From an uncultured Gammaproteobacteria bacterium (GTDB lineage: Bacteria; Pseudomonadota; Gammaproteobacteria; Berkiellales; Berkiellaceae): a stretch of DNA of 52,264 nt. Every line of letters begins with the position of its first letter. The first letter of the stretch is position 1. Positions 23,929 through 33,475 of the stretch are shown piece after piece. The notes below the pieces were generated by a model. It made no database searches. It saw only the letters and a program-made list of their open reading frames with translations, and was not told the DNA's origin. The stretch lies in assembly GCA_902826485.1 (NCBI GenBank), contig CADEEZ010000007.1:1-52264 (forward strand). The letters are read 5' to 3'. A program made the position numbers and the translations under genes.

Positions 23929-25095
23929 ATGCTAAAAAACAAATTTAATTTACCTAAAAATACCGTTTATTTATGCGGTCATTCGCTTGGGCCTATGCCA
24001 AAATCCGCACACAGGCGTGTTAATCACACTTTGAAACACTGGGGGCAATCGGCTGTCAAATCGTGGAATGACCATAAATGGATAGACTTGCCTAAAACAA
24101 TTGGCACAAAAATTGCCCCTTTAATTGGTGCTAAACCTAATGAAGTCATTGTTAGTGATTCTACTTCGGTGAATTTATATAAAGCCCTTAAATGTGCCTT
24201 GAAAATAAATCATTCACGTAAAATCATTTTAACCACCCAAGATAATTTCCCGGCTGATTTGTATATTACTGAAGGCATAGCCAAGTTTGATTCAAGCATT
24301 GTGGCAAAAACGATTCCCCCTTTATTACTTGAAAAAAATATGGGGAAAGATATTGCCTTGATTATTTTATCTCATGTCAATTATCGTGATGCTTCGGTAT
24401 TCGATATAAAACGTATCACAGAATTAGCACATCAACACGGCATTTTAGTCATATGGGATTTATCGCATAGTGTGGGCATTATGCCCATCAACCTGAGTGA
24501 GATTCAGGCTGATTTTGCAGTGGGGTGCACTTATAAATATTTAAATGGCGGACCAGGCTCCCCTGCTTTTATTTATGTGAATGCAAAACATCATGAGATC
24601 GCTAAAAACCCCATATTTGGTTGGATGGGACACAAAGAACCCTTTAAATTCTGTTTAGAATATAAAACATCTAATAATATAAACAAATTTATGGGCGGCA
24701 CGCCTTCTATATTAAGCATGGTTGCCTTAGACGGCGCATTAGATATTTATGAAAACTTAGACTTAAATAAATTATTTGTTCTAAGAGAAAGCTATTCAGA
24801 TTATATAATTAGTGCACTGGAAAGTTTAAATCTCAATGTCATTACGCCTAAACAAAATAATCTTAAGGGTGGACACGTTGCTTTTACGCATCCCTATGGT
24901 TATGCCCTATCACGTACCTTACTTAAAAATAATATTATTCTCGATTATCGTGAGCCTAATTTAATCAGAATGTGCATTAATCCCTTATATCTTAAGTTAA
25001 GCGATTTAAATTACAGCTTAACAAAACTAAAACATATTTTAAATCAAAAATTATATTTAAATCCTGAGTATTCACTTATGCAAAAGGTAACCTAA
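23929..25095 (+). CDS. kynU: Kynureninase
   Basis: A 388-residue PLP enzyme of fold type I that splits L-kynurenine to anthranilate and alanine. The N-terminus YLCGHSLGPMPKSA is typical. TTQDNFPADLY, WDLSHSVGIMPINL (PLP-contacting Asp) and CTYKYLNGGPGSPAF, with PLP-binding Lys203, are conserved; so are FGWMGHKEPF and FMGGTPSI. It is slightly shorter than most KynU proteins (about 400-420). Anthranilate would feed TrpD, encoded 1 bp downstream. There is no other kyn-pathway gene, so the substrate must come from outside, presumably the host. Confidence 0.92.
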   Translation: MLKNKFNLPKNTVYLCGHSLGPMPKSAHRRVNHTLKHWGQSAVKSWNDHKWIDLPKTIGTKIAPLIGAKPNEVIVSDSTSVNLYKALKCALKINHSRKIILTTQDNFPADLYITEGIAKFDSSIVAKTIPPLLLEKNMGKDIALIILSHVNYRDASVFDIKRITELAHQHGILVIWDLSHSVGIMPINLSEIQADFAVGCTYKYLNGGPGSPAFIYVNAKHHEIAKNPIFGWMGHKEPFKFCLEYKTSNNINKFMGGTPSILSMVALDGALDIYENLDLNKLFVLRESYSDYIISALESLNLNVITPKQNNLKGGHVAFTHPYGYALSRTLLKNNIILDYREPNLIRMCINPLYLKLSDLNYSLTKLKHILNQKLYLNPEYSLMQKVT

Positions 25096-25096
25096 A

Positions 25097-26086
25097 ATGA
25101 AAGAATTTATCGATAAACTATTGTCTAAACATCCTTTCTCTGAGCAAGAAAGTTATATGCTTTTTCAAACACTTGATACTGCCCCTATTGAACAACAAGC
25201 TGCTGTATTAGCGCTTTTACAATCAACCGTTCATACTGCCGAACAATTGGTGGGTGCCAGACAATATTTATTTGAACACTGCAAAAAACTAACCTGCCCT
25301 TATGACATTGTAGATATTGTCGGCACAGGAGGCGATGGCATTGGCACGTTTAATATTTCGACAGCCGCCAGTTTAGTGCTAGCCAGCTGTGGGGTATATG
25401 TGGCAAAACATGGTGGCAGAAGCGTGACAAGTCAATCGGGCAGCGCGGATGTACTTGAATTATTAGATCTGCCTATCCCTGAAAATATTTCAGCGATTAT
25501 ACATCAATTAGAAAAAAATCAATTTGTTTATTTATCCGCAGCTTTATTTAATTTAAAGCTATCACATTTTAAAAATCTAAGAAAAAACTTAGGTATTCCC
25601 AGTATGTTTAATATTTTAGGCCCACTAATGAATCCATTGAGACCTAAAAGAGCCGTGATGGGTGTTTATAAAAAAACTTTAATCTCTCCTCTTATCGCTA
25701 CCTTAAAAAAAATAGGATATGTTCATGCTATGGTCATCCACTCCTATGATCTCCTAGATGAAATCAGCATCAGCGCACCAACCTATGTCTCTGAGTTAAA
25801 AAATGACCAAATTACCCATTATACAATTAAGCCAGAAGATGTTGGTTTAACTCGGGCAAATTTAAATACGGTACTAGGAGGCAACCCTAAAGAAAATGCA
25901 CACATCATTACTCAGATTCTCATGGGTGAACTCCAGGGCCCAAAACATGACATTGTGATATTCAATGCGGCTGCTGGTCTACTGGTAGCCAATAAAGTGC
26001 CCGATTTAAAATCGGGCATAGAAATGGCCAAACAGGCTATCTTAACTAAAAAAACAGCCAATTTATTAATTAAACTAAAAAAATAA
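25097..26086 (+). CDS. trpD: Anthranilate phosphoribosyltransferase
   Basis: A 329-residue cytosolic enzyme joining anthranilate to PRPP, the second tryptophan-specific step. The PRPP loop is VGTGGDGIGTFNIST, followed by AKHGGRSVTSQSGSADVLE, MFNILGPLMNPLRPKRAVMG and LDEISISAPT. It is the stand-alone form without the TrpG glutamine-amidotransferase domain, in line with free anthranilate from KynU rather than chorismate. AAAGGTAACC lies just before ATG 25097. About 12 residues are kept beyond the usual C-terminus (KKTANLLIKLKK). Confidence 0.95.
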   Translation: MKEFIDKLLSKHPFSEQESYMLFQTLDTAPIEQQAAVLALLQSTVHTAEQLVGARQYLFEHCKKLTCPYDIVDIVGTGGDGIGTFNISTAASLVLASCGVYVAKHGGRSVTSQSGSADVLELLDLPIPENISAIIHQLEKNQFVYLSAALFNLKLSHFKNLRKNLGIPSMFNILGPLMNPLRPKRAVMGVYKKTLISPLIATLKKIGYVHAMVIHSYDLLDEISISAPTYVSELKNDQITHYTIKPEDVGLTRANLNTVLGGNPKENAHIITQILMGELQGPKHDIVIFNAAAGLLVANKVPDLKSGIEMAKQAILTKKTANLLIKLKK

Positions 26087-26103
26087 AATTAAGGAAAAAG
26101 TAC

Positions 26104-26880
26104 ATGAGTGATTTTTTAAAGAAATTAACCCCCTTTGTTCAAAGTCGTTCTGCACAAATTCAGCCTCCCGAAGATACCCCTAAGAATAAGATAGACTTTT
26201 GTTCCATTTTTTTGTCTTCCACTCAACCTGTAATTATTGCTGAAATTAAATTTGCAAGTCCCTCACGTGGAAAAATATACCCTGGCACTTTACATTGCAC
26301 TGAAATTGCAAAAAGTTATATTAAAAATCAAGCATCAGCTTTATCTGTTCTAACAGAACCTCATTTTTTTAAAGGTGATATAAATTATATAAAAAAAATT
26401 AGACATAATTTTTTATCAGTGCCCATTTTATGCAAAGATTTTATTTTATCTGAAAAACAAATCTTACAAGCGCTATGTTATGGCGCCAATGCGATTTTAC
26501 TTATTGTGGCATTTTTAGATGCCCCTTTACTTAAAAAATTATATCACTATGCACTTAGTCTCAACTTAACGCCTCTTGTTGAAATACATAATCAAGCAGA
26601 ACTAGATATTGCACTTGAACTTAACCCAAGTACAATAGGCATTAATAATCGAAACTTAAATACCCTCGAGATTAATCTAAATACCTCGAGATCATTAATC
26701 AAACATATCCCCAAAAATATTTATGCAATATGTGAAAGTGGTATTTCTGGCTCAAATGAAATTCAAGAAATGATCCAATTAGGATTTAGTGGTTTTTTAA
26801 TTGGGTCTCATTTTATGCATCATACCAATCCGGGTGAGGCTTTAAACAAACTCATTAAGGGAGTAACAGATGCGCGCTAA
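26104..26880 (+). CDS. trpC: Indole-3-glycerol phosphate synthase
   Basis: A 258-residue TIM barrel that cyclises CdRP to indoleglycerol phosphate. EIKFASPSRG (Lys and Glu near the active site), ALSVLTEPHFFKGD, LCKDFILSEKQI, GANAILLIVAFLD, LVEIHNQAELDIAL, IGINNRNLNTLEINL and ICESGISG are conserved. It is the single-domain form, not the TrpC-TrpF fusion of enterics. The end overlaps trpF by 11 bp. Confidence 0.95.
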   Translation: MSDFLKKLTPFVQSRSAQIQPPEDTPKNKIDFCSIFLSSTQPVIIAEIKFASPSRGKIYPGTLHCTEIAKSYIKNQASALSVLTEPHFFKGDINYIKKIRHNFLSVPILCKDFILSEKQILQALCYGANAILLIVAFLDAPLLKKLYHYALSLNLTPLVEIHNQAELDIALELNPSTIGINNRNLNTLEINLNTSRSLIKHIPKNIYAICESGISGSNEIQEMIQLGFSGFLIGSHFMHHTNPGEALNKLIKGVTDAR

Positions 26881-27490
26881 AATCTGCGGAATAACCAATT
26901 TGAAAGATGCTCTACTGGCAATAAAATACAATGCCTGGGCGCTTGGCTTTAATTTTTACTCACAATCCAGTCGATATATTTCGCCTGAATCTGCAAAACA
27001 GATTATTACAAAATTACCAAAAAATATTATTAAAATTGGTATTTATATTAACACTCCTACAGCTGACATTTTAACTAACATGAATACAATTTGCTTAGAT
27101 TATGCACAAATATATAAACCTGATATAAACAATTTGGCGCATAACCATAAATTTATATTAAGCCTAAATATCAATATTGAATCTGAATTAACATTGCTAA
27201 ATAAAAAGTTGCTTAAATCCTATTATGCTTTATTACTCGATGCGCCGGTGTCGACTGATTTATTATTAGGAGGTACAGGTCGGTTAGCAAATTGGAATTT
27301 AGCCAAAAAATTGGCCCTAGAATATAAGTTAATCTTAGCGGGAGGCTTAACCCCTAATAATATTCAACAAGCCATTGATTATGTTCAGCCCTATGCAACT
27401 GACGTTGCCAGTGGCATTGAGTTTACACCGGGTTTAAAGGATCCCAAGTTACTTAAACAATTTTTAACAGGAACCTATGATGAATCATAA
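26870..27490 (+). CDS. trpF: Phosphoribosylanthranilate isomerase
   Basis: A 206-residue TIM barrel for the Amadori rearrangement of PRA to Cd[19 protein letters not shown] contains the catalytic Cys; [24 protein letters not shown], the [14 protein letters not shown] phosphate loop and ATDVASGIE (general acid Asp) are present. It overlaps trpC by 11 bp and trpB by 11 bp, so translation is coupled. The central region is more A+T-rich and Asn/Ile-rich than usual, which fits a fast-evolving host-adapted genome. Confidence 0.93.
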   Translation: MRAKICGITNLKDALLAIKYNAWALGFNFYSQSSRYISPESAKQIITKLPKNIIKIGIYINTPTADILTNMNTICLDYAQIYKPDINNLAHNHKFILSLNINIESELTLLNKKLLKSYYALLLDAPVSTDLLLGGTGRLANWNLAKKLALEYKLILAGGLTPNNIQQAIDYVQPYATDVASGIEFTPGLKDPKLLKQFLTGTYDES

Positions 27491-28670
27491 TAAAAAAGGC
27501 TATTTTGGCGAATATGGTGGGTGTTTTGCACCCGAAACACTGATCGCTCCCCTTTATGAACTAGAAGAAGCTTATTTAAAATTAAAAAACGATGCTGTTT
27601 TTAACAATACACTGCAATCTTATTTAAAAACCTATGTTGGCAGACCCACGCCTTTATATTTTGCTTCACGCTTAAGCGATTACCTAGGTGGTGCTAAAAT
27701 TTATCTTAAACGAGAAGATTTAACGCACACAGGTGCACATAAAATCAATAATACCATTGGCCAAGCATTGTTAGCGAAATATATGGGGAAAACAAAATTA
27801 ATCGCCGAAACAGGGGCAGGTCAGCATGGGGTGGCGACAGCAACCGTAGCGAGTTTAATGGACATGGAATGCGAAGTGTTCATGGGCGAAGTCGATATGG
27901 GACGTCAACAATTAAATGTGACGCGTATGCGAGTGTTAGGCGCAAAAGTCACCGCAGTCAAATCTGGCACTCGAACCCTTAAAGAGGCGACTTCTGAAGC
28001 TATGCGAAACTGGGTAGTAAATTTAAAAAATACTTATTATGTCTTAGGATCGGCTCTTGGCCCACACCCCTACCCCACAATTGTACGAGATTTTCAAAAG
28101 ATTATTGGTATTGAAGCAAAACACCAAATACAAGAAACCATCGGTCAATTGCCCAATGAATTGGTTGCCTGTGTCGGCGGGGGAAGTAATGCCATTGGAT
28201 TATTTTATGATTTTTTAAATGAAACTGAGGTCAACATGACAGGTGTTGAAGCAGGCGGCCAAGGGTTAAATTTGGGTCAACATGCCGCTAGATTCTCAGG
28301 CGGAAAATTGGGCGTTTTGCAAGGCACCAAAACTTTTTTATTACAAAATGCGTTTGGACAAGTGATGAACACACACAGTATTTCCGCAGGCTTAGATTAC
28401 CCAGCTGTGGGACCTGAGCATGCACATTTACATAGTATTGGCCGAGTGAATTACACCCATGTAAATGATAAGCAAGCCCTAGAAGCCGCTTTTTTATTGG
28501 CCAAACTCGAAGGGATTATTCCTGCCCTTGAAAGTGCCCATGCGATTGCTTATGTGATTCAACATGCCCCAAAATCACCTTCAGATTATGTCATGCTGGT
28601 CGGTTTATCAGGCAGAGGCGATAAAGATGTAGAAACCTTAAGCAAATATATGGAGGCAAATGCTATATGA
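27480..28670 (+). CDS. trpB: Tryptophan synthase beta subunit
   Basis: A 396-residue PLP enzyme joining indole and serine. [52 protein letters not shown] (PLP-Lys in HK), [32 protein letters not shown] and GLSGRGDKD are conserved. ATG 27480 is preferred to 27477, since AGGAA then lies at normal distance. It overlaps trpF, and the trpA start overlaps its stop by 4 bp. It works as an alpha2-beta2 complex with TrpA, tunnelling indole. Confidence 0.96.
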   Translation: MNHNKKGYFGEYGGCFAPETLIAPLYELEEAYLKLKNDAVFNNTLQSYLKTYVGRPTPLYFASRLSDYLGGAKIYLKREDLTHTGAHKINNTIGQALLAKYMGKTKLIAETGAGQHGVATATVASLMDMECEVFMGEVDMGRQQLNVTRMRVLGAKVTAVKSGTRTLKEATSEAMRNWVVNLKNTYYVLGSALGPHPYPTIVRDFQKIIGIEAKHQIQETIGQLPNELVACVGGGSNAIGLFYDFLNETEVNMTGVEAGGQGLNLGQHAARFSGGKLGVLQGTKTFLLQNAFGQVMNTHSISAGLDYPAVGPEHAHLHSIGRVNYTHVNDKQALEAAFLLAKLEGIIPALESAHAIAYVIQHAPKSPSDYVMLVGLSGRGDKDVETLSKYMEANAI

Positions 28671-29434
28671 CGATTAGAAATTTATTTATCAAAAAATCGC
28701 CCTTATTTATTCCTTTTATGATGGCAGGATTTCCTGATTATGAGCAATCTATCAATGCACTATTGGCTTTGAGCAAAGCAGAGGCAGATATTATCGAATT
28801 AGGCGTGCCCTTTTCTGATCCCGTCGCCGATGGCCCTATCAACCAACAAGCTGCCCATATGGCATTAGAACAAGGCATTAATTTAGATAAAATATTATTG
28901 ATGATAAGTAGGGTACGTGCCAAAGGGTGTCATACGCCTATTATTTTATTTAGTTATTATAATCCTATCTTAGCTTATGGCCTTGAGAAATTTATTTTAA
29001 AAGCCAAAGAAGTAGGCGTTAATGGTGTGTTAATAGTCGATTTACCGTCCGAAGAAGGCATTGATATTTATGTGAAATTTAAAGAAGCAAACTTAGATAT
29101 TGTATTATTAGTTTCTCCTACCACCTCACCTAAACGATTTGAATTATATAAAAAATTGGATCCGGCTTTTATTTATTATATTTCAAGATTAGCCGTAACG
29201 GGAATTCAAATTGGATTATCTGACAACTTAAAATGTGAAGTAAATAATTTAAAACAGGTTTTTGAAAAAACACCGATAGCTGTGGGATTTGGAATTTCTA
29301 CTATAGAACAAGCAAAAGAAGTGGCAGGTTTTGCCGACGGGGTAATTATTGGGAGTTTTTTAGTGCAGGTTTTACAAGAAAAAGGGCTTAATGCCTTTGA
29401 AAAACACAGTAAAGAATTAAGGATGAATATATAA
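28667..29434 (+). CDS. trpA: Tryptophan synthase alpha subunit
   Basis: A 255-residue TIM barrel that releases indole from indoleglycerol phosphate. Catalytic Glu and Asp lie in [63 protein letters not shown] and VIIGSFLV are conserved. The loop that normally reads SR.GVTG is here SRLAVTGIQ, still with the key TG. Last gene of the operon; no strong terminator is seen before the Fic-gene palindromes. Confidence 0.95.
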   Translation: MTIRNLFIKKSPLFIPFMMAGFPDYEQSINALLALSKAEADIIELGVPFSDPVADGPINQQAAHMALEQGINLDKILLMISRVRAKGCHTPIILFSYYNPILAYGLEKFILKAKEVGVNGVLIVDLPSEEGIDIYVKFKEANLDIVLLVSPTTSPKRFELYKKLDPAFIYYISRLAVTGIQIGLSDNLKCEVNNLKQVFEKTPIAVGFGISTIEQAKEVAGFADGVIIGSFLVQVLQEKGLNAFEKHSKELRMNI

Positions 29435-29462
29435 TCAGCATAGTTATTTGATTTACTATCAT

Positions 29463-29509
29463 TATGCGGAGATTAAACCCTCTAATCTCCGCATAATGTG
29501 CGGAGATTA
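29463..29509. promoter_or_regulatory. Operator-like half-site plus palindrome upstream of the Fic gene
   Basis: TATGCGGAGATTA (29463-29475), then TAATCTCCGCA (29483-29493) and TGCGGAGATTA (29499-29509) spaced by 5 bases. All are copies of one half-site, TGCGGAGATTA. Together with the palindrome at 29534, five half-sites lie within 100 bp. This is a typical operator array. The first two half-sites could also pair as a hairpin after trpA. Confidence 0.6.
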
Positions 29510-29533
29510 TTTAATATAATGAGAATAATTGCT

Positions 29534-29562
29534 ATAATCTCCGCATAGTATGCGGAGATTAT
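29534..29562. promoter_or_regulatory. Perfect 29-bp palindrome overlapping promoter and start of the Fic gene
   Basis: ATAATCTCCGCATA (29534-29547), one spacer base, TATGCGGAGATTAT (29549-29562): 14-bp perfect arms. It begins inside a TATAAT box (29533-29538) and ends five bases before the Fic ATG. A protein bound here would block both transcription and ribosome access. No separate ribosome site exists between it and the start codon. Confidence 0.65.
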
Positions 29563-29567
29563 ATTTT

Positions 29568-30671
29568 ATGTATATACACGAATTAAGGAATTGGCCAGAC
29601 TTTTATTGGGATAGAATAAAAATAGATCCCTTGATTAGCGAATGCCATTTAGAACAAGGCAAATTAGCAGGATTAATACAAACGCTAGGTCTTCCTCTAC
29701 GCTCTGAATCTATTTTACGGACTTTTACGGAAGATGTTCTGAAAACCAGTGAAATAGAGGGCGAAAAGTTAGACAAAGATCAAGTAAGATCTTCTGTTGC
29801 CCGTCGATTAGGCCTTGATATTGAATCAATGATACCTGTAGATCGTCATGTGGAAGGCATCGTAGAAATGATGTTTGATGCAATGAAGCATTATACCTTG
29901 CCCCTTTCAGAAGAAAGGCTCTTCGCCTGGCACGCTGCATTGTTTCCAACTGGAAGAAGCGGTTTAAATATAATTAAAGTGGCTCAATGGCGAGATGATG
30001 CTGAAGGTCCGATGCAAGTTGTTTCAGGCCCTATTGGTAAAGAAAAAGTTCATTATCAAGCACCTAACGCGCAATTTTTGAGTAAAGAAATGGCCCTTTT
30101 GATTAATTGGTTTAATAATGAAGACAGGTTAGATTTGATTTTAAAATCTGGCATTGCGCATTTATGGTTTGTTACTTTACATCCTTTTGATGATGGTAAT
30201 GGAAGAATTGGACGAACCCTTACCGATATGCTGCTTGCCAGATCAGAGCATTCATCCGAACGATTTTATAGTCTTTCGGCCCAAATTCAAAAAGAAAGAA
30301 AAGAATATTATCGTATTCTTGAAAACACACAAAAAGATAATTTAGATATAACTAAATGGCTGGAATGGTTTTTAAATTGTTTGTTACATGCCATCCATGC
30401 ATCAAAAGATATATTAAAAGATATATTAATAAAAGCCAATTTTTGGAAAGAAAACGGAGAAATAATTTTTAATGCGCGCCAAATTAAAGTTGTCAATAAA
30501 TTGCTTGATGGGTTAGAAGGGAAATTAACCACTTCAAAATGGGCCAAATTAGCAAAATGCTCTCAAGATACCGCCTATCGAGATATTTTAGATTTAATTG
30601 ATAAAAAGGTACTCATCAGAAACCCATCAGGTGGACGTAGTAGCCATTATGAATTAACTAAATCGACATAA
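29568..30671 (+). CDS. Fic-domain protein with DUF4172-like N-terminus
   Basis: 367 residues. An N-terminal helical region (MYIHELRNWPDFYWD..., as in DUF4172) is followed by an inhibitory-helix motif TSEIEG (60-65; Glu64 class II type, N-terminal to the core), the Fic core with HPFDDGNGRIGR (205-216, catalytic His205), and a C-terminal winged-helix-like part (TSKWAKLAKCSQDTAYRDI). Fic enzymes mostly transfer AMP to Ser/Thr/Tyr of target proteins. ATG 29568 is preferred: a frame from ATG 29550 lies inside the palindrome. The C-terminal DNA-binding-like domain and the operator array suggest autoregulation. The gene's end overlaps its convergent neighbour by 14 bp. Confidence 0.9.
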   Translation: MYIHELRNWPDFYWDRIKIDPLISECHLEQGKLAGLIQTLGLPLRSESILRTFTEDVLKTSEIEGEKLDKDQVRSSVARRLGLDIESMIPVDRHVEGIVEMMFDAMKHYTLPLSEERLFAWHAALFPTGRSGLNIIKVAQWRDDAEGPMQVVSGPIGKEKVHYQAPNAQFLSKEMALLINWFNNEDRLDLILKSGIAHLWFVTLHPFDDGNGRIGRTLTDMLLARSEHSSERFYSLSAQIQKERKEYYRILENTQKDNLDITKWLEWFLNCLLHAIHASKDILKDILIKANFWKENGEIIFNARQIKVVNKLLDGLEGKLTTSKWAKLAKCSQDTAYRDILDLIDKKVLIRNPSGGRSSHYELTKST

Positions 30672-31794
30672 AATTACCCCCAGGCGCAATTAAACAAGTG
30701 CTTTTGGGTGAGTGAATTTGTTCTATGGGTTCCTGGATAAAATTTGTGATTTCTTTTATTGTAAACTGAGAAAACATAAAGGTTAAAGCCTGGCTTAACT
30801 CTTCTTCTAAAATAATGTCATCATCACTTTTAGGTTTGGTGTATGTAACATTATTTTGTTTGTCTGTTAAAAAAGCAGCTTCTTTTTCATTTGGCATAAA
30901 GATGGCTTGATAAGCCATTAATCTATCGTCAGGTTCCAGCTCTGTATCGAATAAACTTCTCATAAAATCTGTGTGATTGTATTCAATGGCTAAAAATAAT
31001 AATTCTGTTCTGGTTTCAGAAGTAATCAAATGACTGTAGCATTCTCCTATCAGGTTTACCGTTTTAATGAAATTAAGCTGATAAGCCTTTATTAATATAT
31101 CTTGAAGTATTTCGTTAGAAAATAAATCAATCTGATGATCCAATATATAAGACAAAAGATGATCTTGTTCATATAAAAAAGTTTTTTCAACCAAACATTC
31201 AAGAAATACTTCAGACCATTCTTTTTTATTTCTTTGAAATAAAATTCGAATAATTGCGCTATCTCCTGTTTTAACCGCACTCAACATGGCTTTTTCAAAG
31301 TATTCAACATCTTCAAATAAAGTATTAACAAAAAATATACATAATAAATCTGCACAACCTTCTCGTGCAAGGTAAAGCAATACCATTCCCTTAGTATGAC
31401 TGCTTAACACCAAAGATAAAAACTTTACAAAAAGACGAATTATTTCTGGCTTATTTTCTCTTACCGCTGTTTGGCAGTGATAATTAACTTGCTCTGGAGA
31501 TAAACGCGTATGTATTATAATACACTTTGCGCCTTCAAGATGATTGTGCTTTATAAACAATTCTAAGGTTTGAGATAAGTGAGGTAAAGTAAAACGATGT
31601 GGACAATAGGTAATGAGTTTAAATAATTTTTCCCAGTTGGCTTTTCTTAGAGCATGATCGATTTTTTTGGGCACATCATTAGTTAAATCATTCAAATAGA
31701 TGATGGATTCAATTCTCTTAATTACCTTTGTAAAATCGAAATGGGATGATCGGGGTTCTATTTTATCGTCACTGTTGCTATCACTATCACTCAT
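30658..31794 (-). CDS. Hypothetical alpha-solenoid (degenerate ankyrin-like) protein
   Basis: 378 residues, without signal peptide. It begins with a Ser/Asp-rich tract (MSDSDSNSDDKIE), then helix pairs spaced about 30-35 residues apart (TLELFIKHNHLEGAKCIII, AVRENKPEIIRLFVKFL, AVKTGDSAIIRILFQRN, AIEYNHTDFMRSLFD) like worn ankyrin repeats, and a C-terminal acidic stretch. No enzyme motif is visible. It is a candidate host-interaction scaffold. A short overlap (14 bp) with the Fic gene places the two tail to tail. Confidence 0.7.
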   Translation of the reverse strand: MSDSDSNSDDKIEPRSSHFDFTKVIKRIESIIYLNDLTNDVPKKIDHALRKANWEKLFKLITYCPHRFTLPHLSQTLELFIKHNHLEGAKCIIIHTRLSPEQVNYHCQTAVRENKPEIIRLFVKFLSLVLSSHTKGMVLLYLAREGCADLLCIFFVNTLFEDVEYFEKAMLSAVKTGDSAIIRILFQRNKKEWSEVFLECLVEKTFLYEQDHLLSYILDHQIDLFSNEILQDILIKAYQLNFIKTVNLIGECYSHLITSETRTELLFLAIEYNHTDFMRSLFDTELEPDDRLMAYQAIFMPNEKEAAFLTDKQNNVTYTKPKSDDDIILEEELSQALTFMFSQFTIKEITNFIQEPIEQIHSPKSTCLIAPGGNFMSI

Positions 31795-31870
31795 TTCATA
31801 CTCGCTTCAAGTGTATGTTATTTGGTTAGCTTCACTTTTTCATGTTTAATCCTATTTTTGGGATTAAAAA

Positions 31871-32980
31871 ATGAACAAAATGTATACGTATTTACTGAAG
31901 TTATTCTGTTTTCTGCTCATCGCAACTTGCCTTCAAGCTAATGCTTTGCCTTTAGAAAAAATTAAGTTACCACCCGGTTTTACTATCAGCCTGTATGCTG
32001 AAAAAATCACTAATGCCCGTGAAATGGCCTTGGGCTCACAAGGCACGTTATTTGTTGGTTCAATGCGTGCGGGCAATGTGTATGCAATCATAAATGATCC
32101 CAATAACAATCAAAAGAAAAAAGTTTTTATCATCGCCAAAGAATTAAATTCCCCTGTAGGGGTGGCGTATAAAGACGGTGCTTTATATGTTTCAGCCGTG
32201 AATCGTATTTTACGGTTTGATGATATTGAAAAGCGTCTGAGCAATCCTCCTGTGCCTATCATCGTTAACGATGCCTTTCCCGATGAAAAGCATCATGGTT
32301 GGAAGTTTATTGCTTTTGGGCCTGATGGCTGGCTTTATGTGCCCGTTGGAGCACCTTGCAATATATGCTTATCAAGCGATCCTCGGTTTGCAACGATTAT
32401 GCGGATGAAGCCCGATGGAAAAGATCTCGAGATTTTTGCTCAAGGGATTAGAAATACCGTGGGGTTTGACTGGGATCCTAAAACCAAAGAATTATGGTTT
32501 ACCGAAAATGGCCGCGATATGATGGGAAATAATATCCCTCCCGATGAGCTCAATCATGCCCCTAAAAAGGGTCTGCATTTTGGTTATCCTTTTTGTCATG
32601 CAGCTGTCATTCCCGATCCCGAATTTGGCAAGCAGAGAACGTGTGAAGAGTTTACCCCCAGCACCGTTCAATTAGGCCCTCATGTGGCTGCCTTGGGGAT
32701 GCGATTTTATACAGGCAATAAATTTCCAGAACCCTATCGTGGAAAAATATTCATTGCCGAGCATGGATCTTGGAACCGTAGCTCACCATTAGGTTACAGA
32801 ATCACCGTGGTAGATCCAGACAAACCGTCTCCTGACAATTATCAAATATTTGCCGAAGGCTGGCTGCAAGAGTCTAAAGCCTGGGGACGCCCTGCCGATG
32901 TGTTAGTGATGCCCGATGGCTCGCTATTAGTATCGGATGATACGGCTCATGCCATTTATAAAATAAGTTACCAGGAATAA
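31871..32980 (+). CDS. Exported PQQ-dependent sugar-dehydrogenase-like beta-propeller
   Basis: 369 residues with a signal peptide (FCFLLIATCLQANA). The mature protein has the sorbosone/glucose-dehydrogenase six-blade fold: LPPGFTISLYAEKITNAREMA, VGVAYKDGALYVSAVNRI, KFIAFGPDGWLYVPVGAPC, FAQGIRNTVGFDWDPKTKELWFTENGRD, DELNHAPKKGLHFGYP, and GDVLVMPDGSLLVSDD-like PADVLVMPDGSLLVSDDTAHA. The conserved Arg and His positions of the PQQ site appear kept (RNTVGFD), but PQQ dependence and the substrate are not shown; PQQ genes are not here. The VOC gene follows after 5 bp, likely in the same transcript. Confidence 0.82.
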   Translation: MNKMYTYLLKLFCFLLIATCLQANALPLEKIKLPPGFTISLYAEKITNAREMALGSQGTLFVGSMRAGNVYAIINDPNNNQKKKVFIIAKELNSPVGVAYKDGALYVSAVNRILRFDDIEKRLSNPPVPIIVNDAFPDEKHHGWKFIAFGPDGWLYVPVGAPCNICLSSDPRFATIMRMKPDGKDLEIFAQGIRNTVGFDWDPKTKELWFTENGRDMMGNNIPPDELNHAPKKGLHFGYPFCHAAVIPDPEFGKQRTCEEFTPSTVQLGPHVAALGMRFYTGNKFPEPYRGKIFIAEHGSWNRSSPLGYRITVVDPDKPSPDNYQIFAEGWLQESKAWGRPADVLVMPDGSLLVSDDTAHAIYKISYQE

Positions 32981-32985
32981 AGATC

Positions 32986-33468
32986 ATGCAAAAAATCACG
33001 CCTTGTTTATGGTTCAACGATCAAGCAGAAGACGCGGTCGATTATTATCTCTCTACCTTTAAAAATGCGAAAATCTTAAAAATGACTCGATATAACGCTG
33101 CCGGGGCAGAAGTCTCCGGCAGGCCTCAAGGGTCGATAATGACCATTCAATTTCAATTGGATGGACAAGAATTTGTTGCCCTAAACGGCGGCCCTGAATT
33201 TACTTTTTCACTAGCGACTTCTTTTATTATCAATTGCAAAACGCAAGAAGAAGTCGATACCTTTTGGGATAAACTGAGTGAAAGTGGCAAAATCATGCCA
33301 TGCGGCTGGGTGACGGATAAATTTGGGGTGACTTGGCAGGTTGTGCCCACTATTTTATCTGAACTTTTAAGCGATCCCGATCCCATTAAAGCTGAAAAAG
33401 TCATGAAGGCCATGTTAAAAATGGAAAAAATTGATATTCAAATCTTAAAAGCAGCTTATGAAAGCTAG
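32986..33468 (+). CDS. VOC-superfamily PhnB-like protein
   Basis: A 160-residue protein of the PhnB/3-demethylubiquinone-methyltransferase-like group (PF06983): ITPCLWFNDQAEDAVDYYLSTFKNAKI, GSIMTIQFQLDGQEFVALNGGPEF, EVDTFWDKLSESG, CGWVTDKFGVTWQVVP. The fold is two beta-alpha-beta-beta-beta units; function in most members is unknown. AGGA precedes the ATG. Confidence 0.88.
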   Translation: MQKITPCLWFNDQAEDAVDYYLSTFKNAKILKMTRYNAAGAEVSGRPQGSIMTIQFQLDGQEFVALNGGPEFTFSLATSFIINCKTQEEVDTFWDKLSESGKIMPCGWVTDKFGVTWQVVPTILSELLSDPDPIKAEKVMKAMLKMEKIDIQILKAAYES

Positions 33469-33475
33469 CAAGTCT

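Noticed and set aside
29463-29495. The first two half-sites after trpA as a simple terminator
   Set aside because: They can pair, but have no T-tract, and the same half-sites recur three more times, which fits an operator array better.
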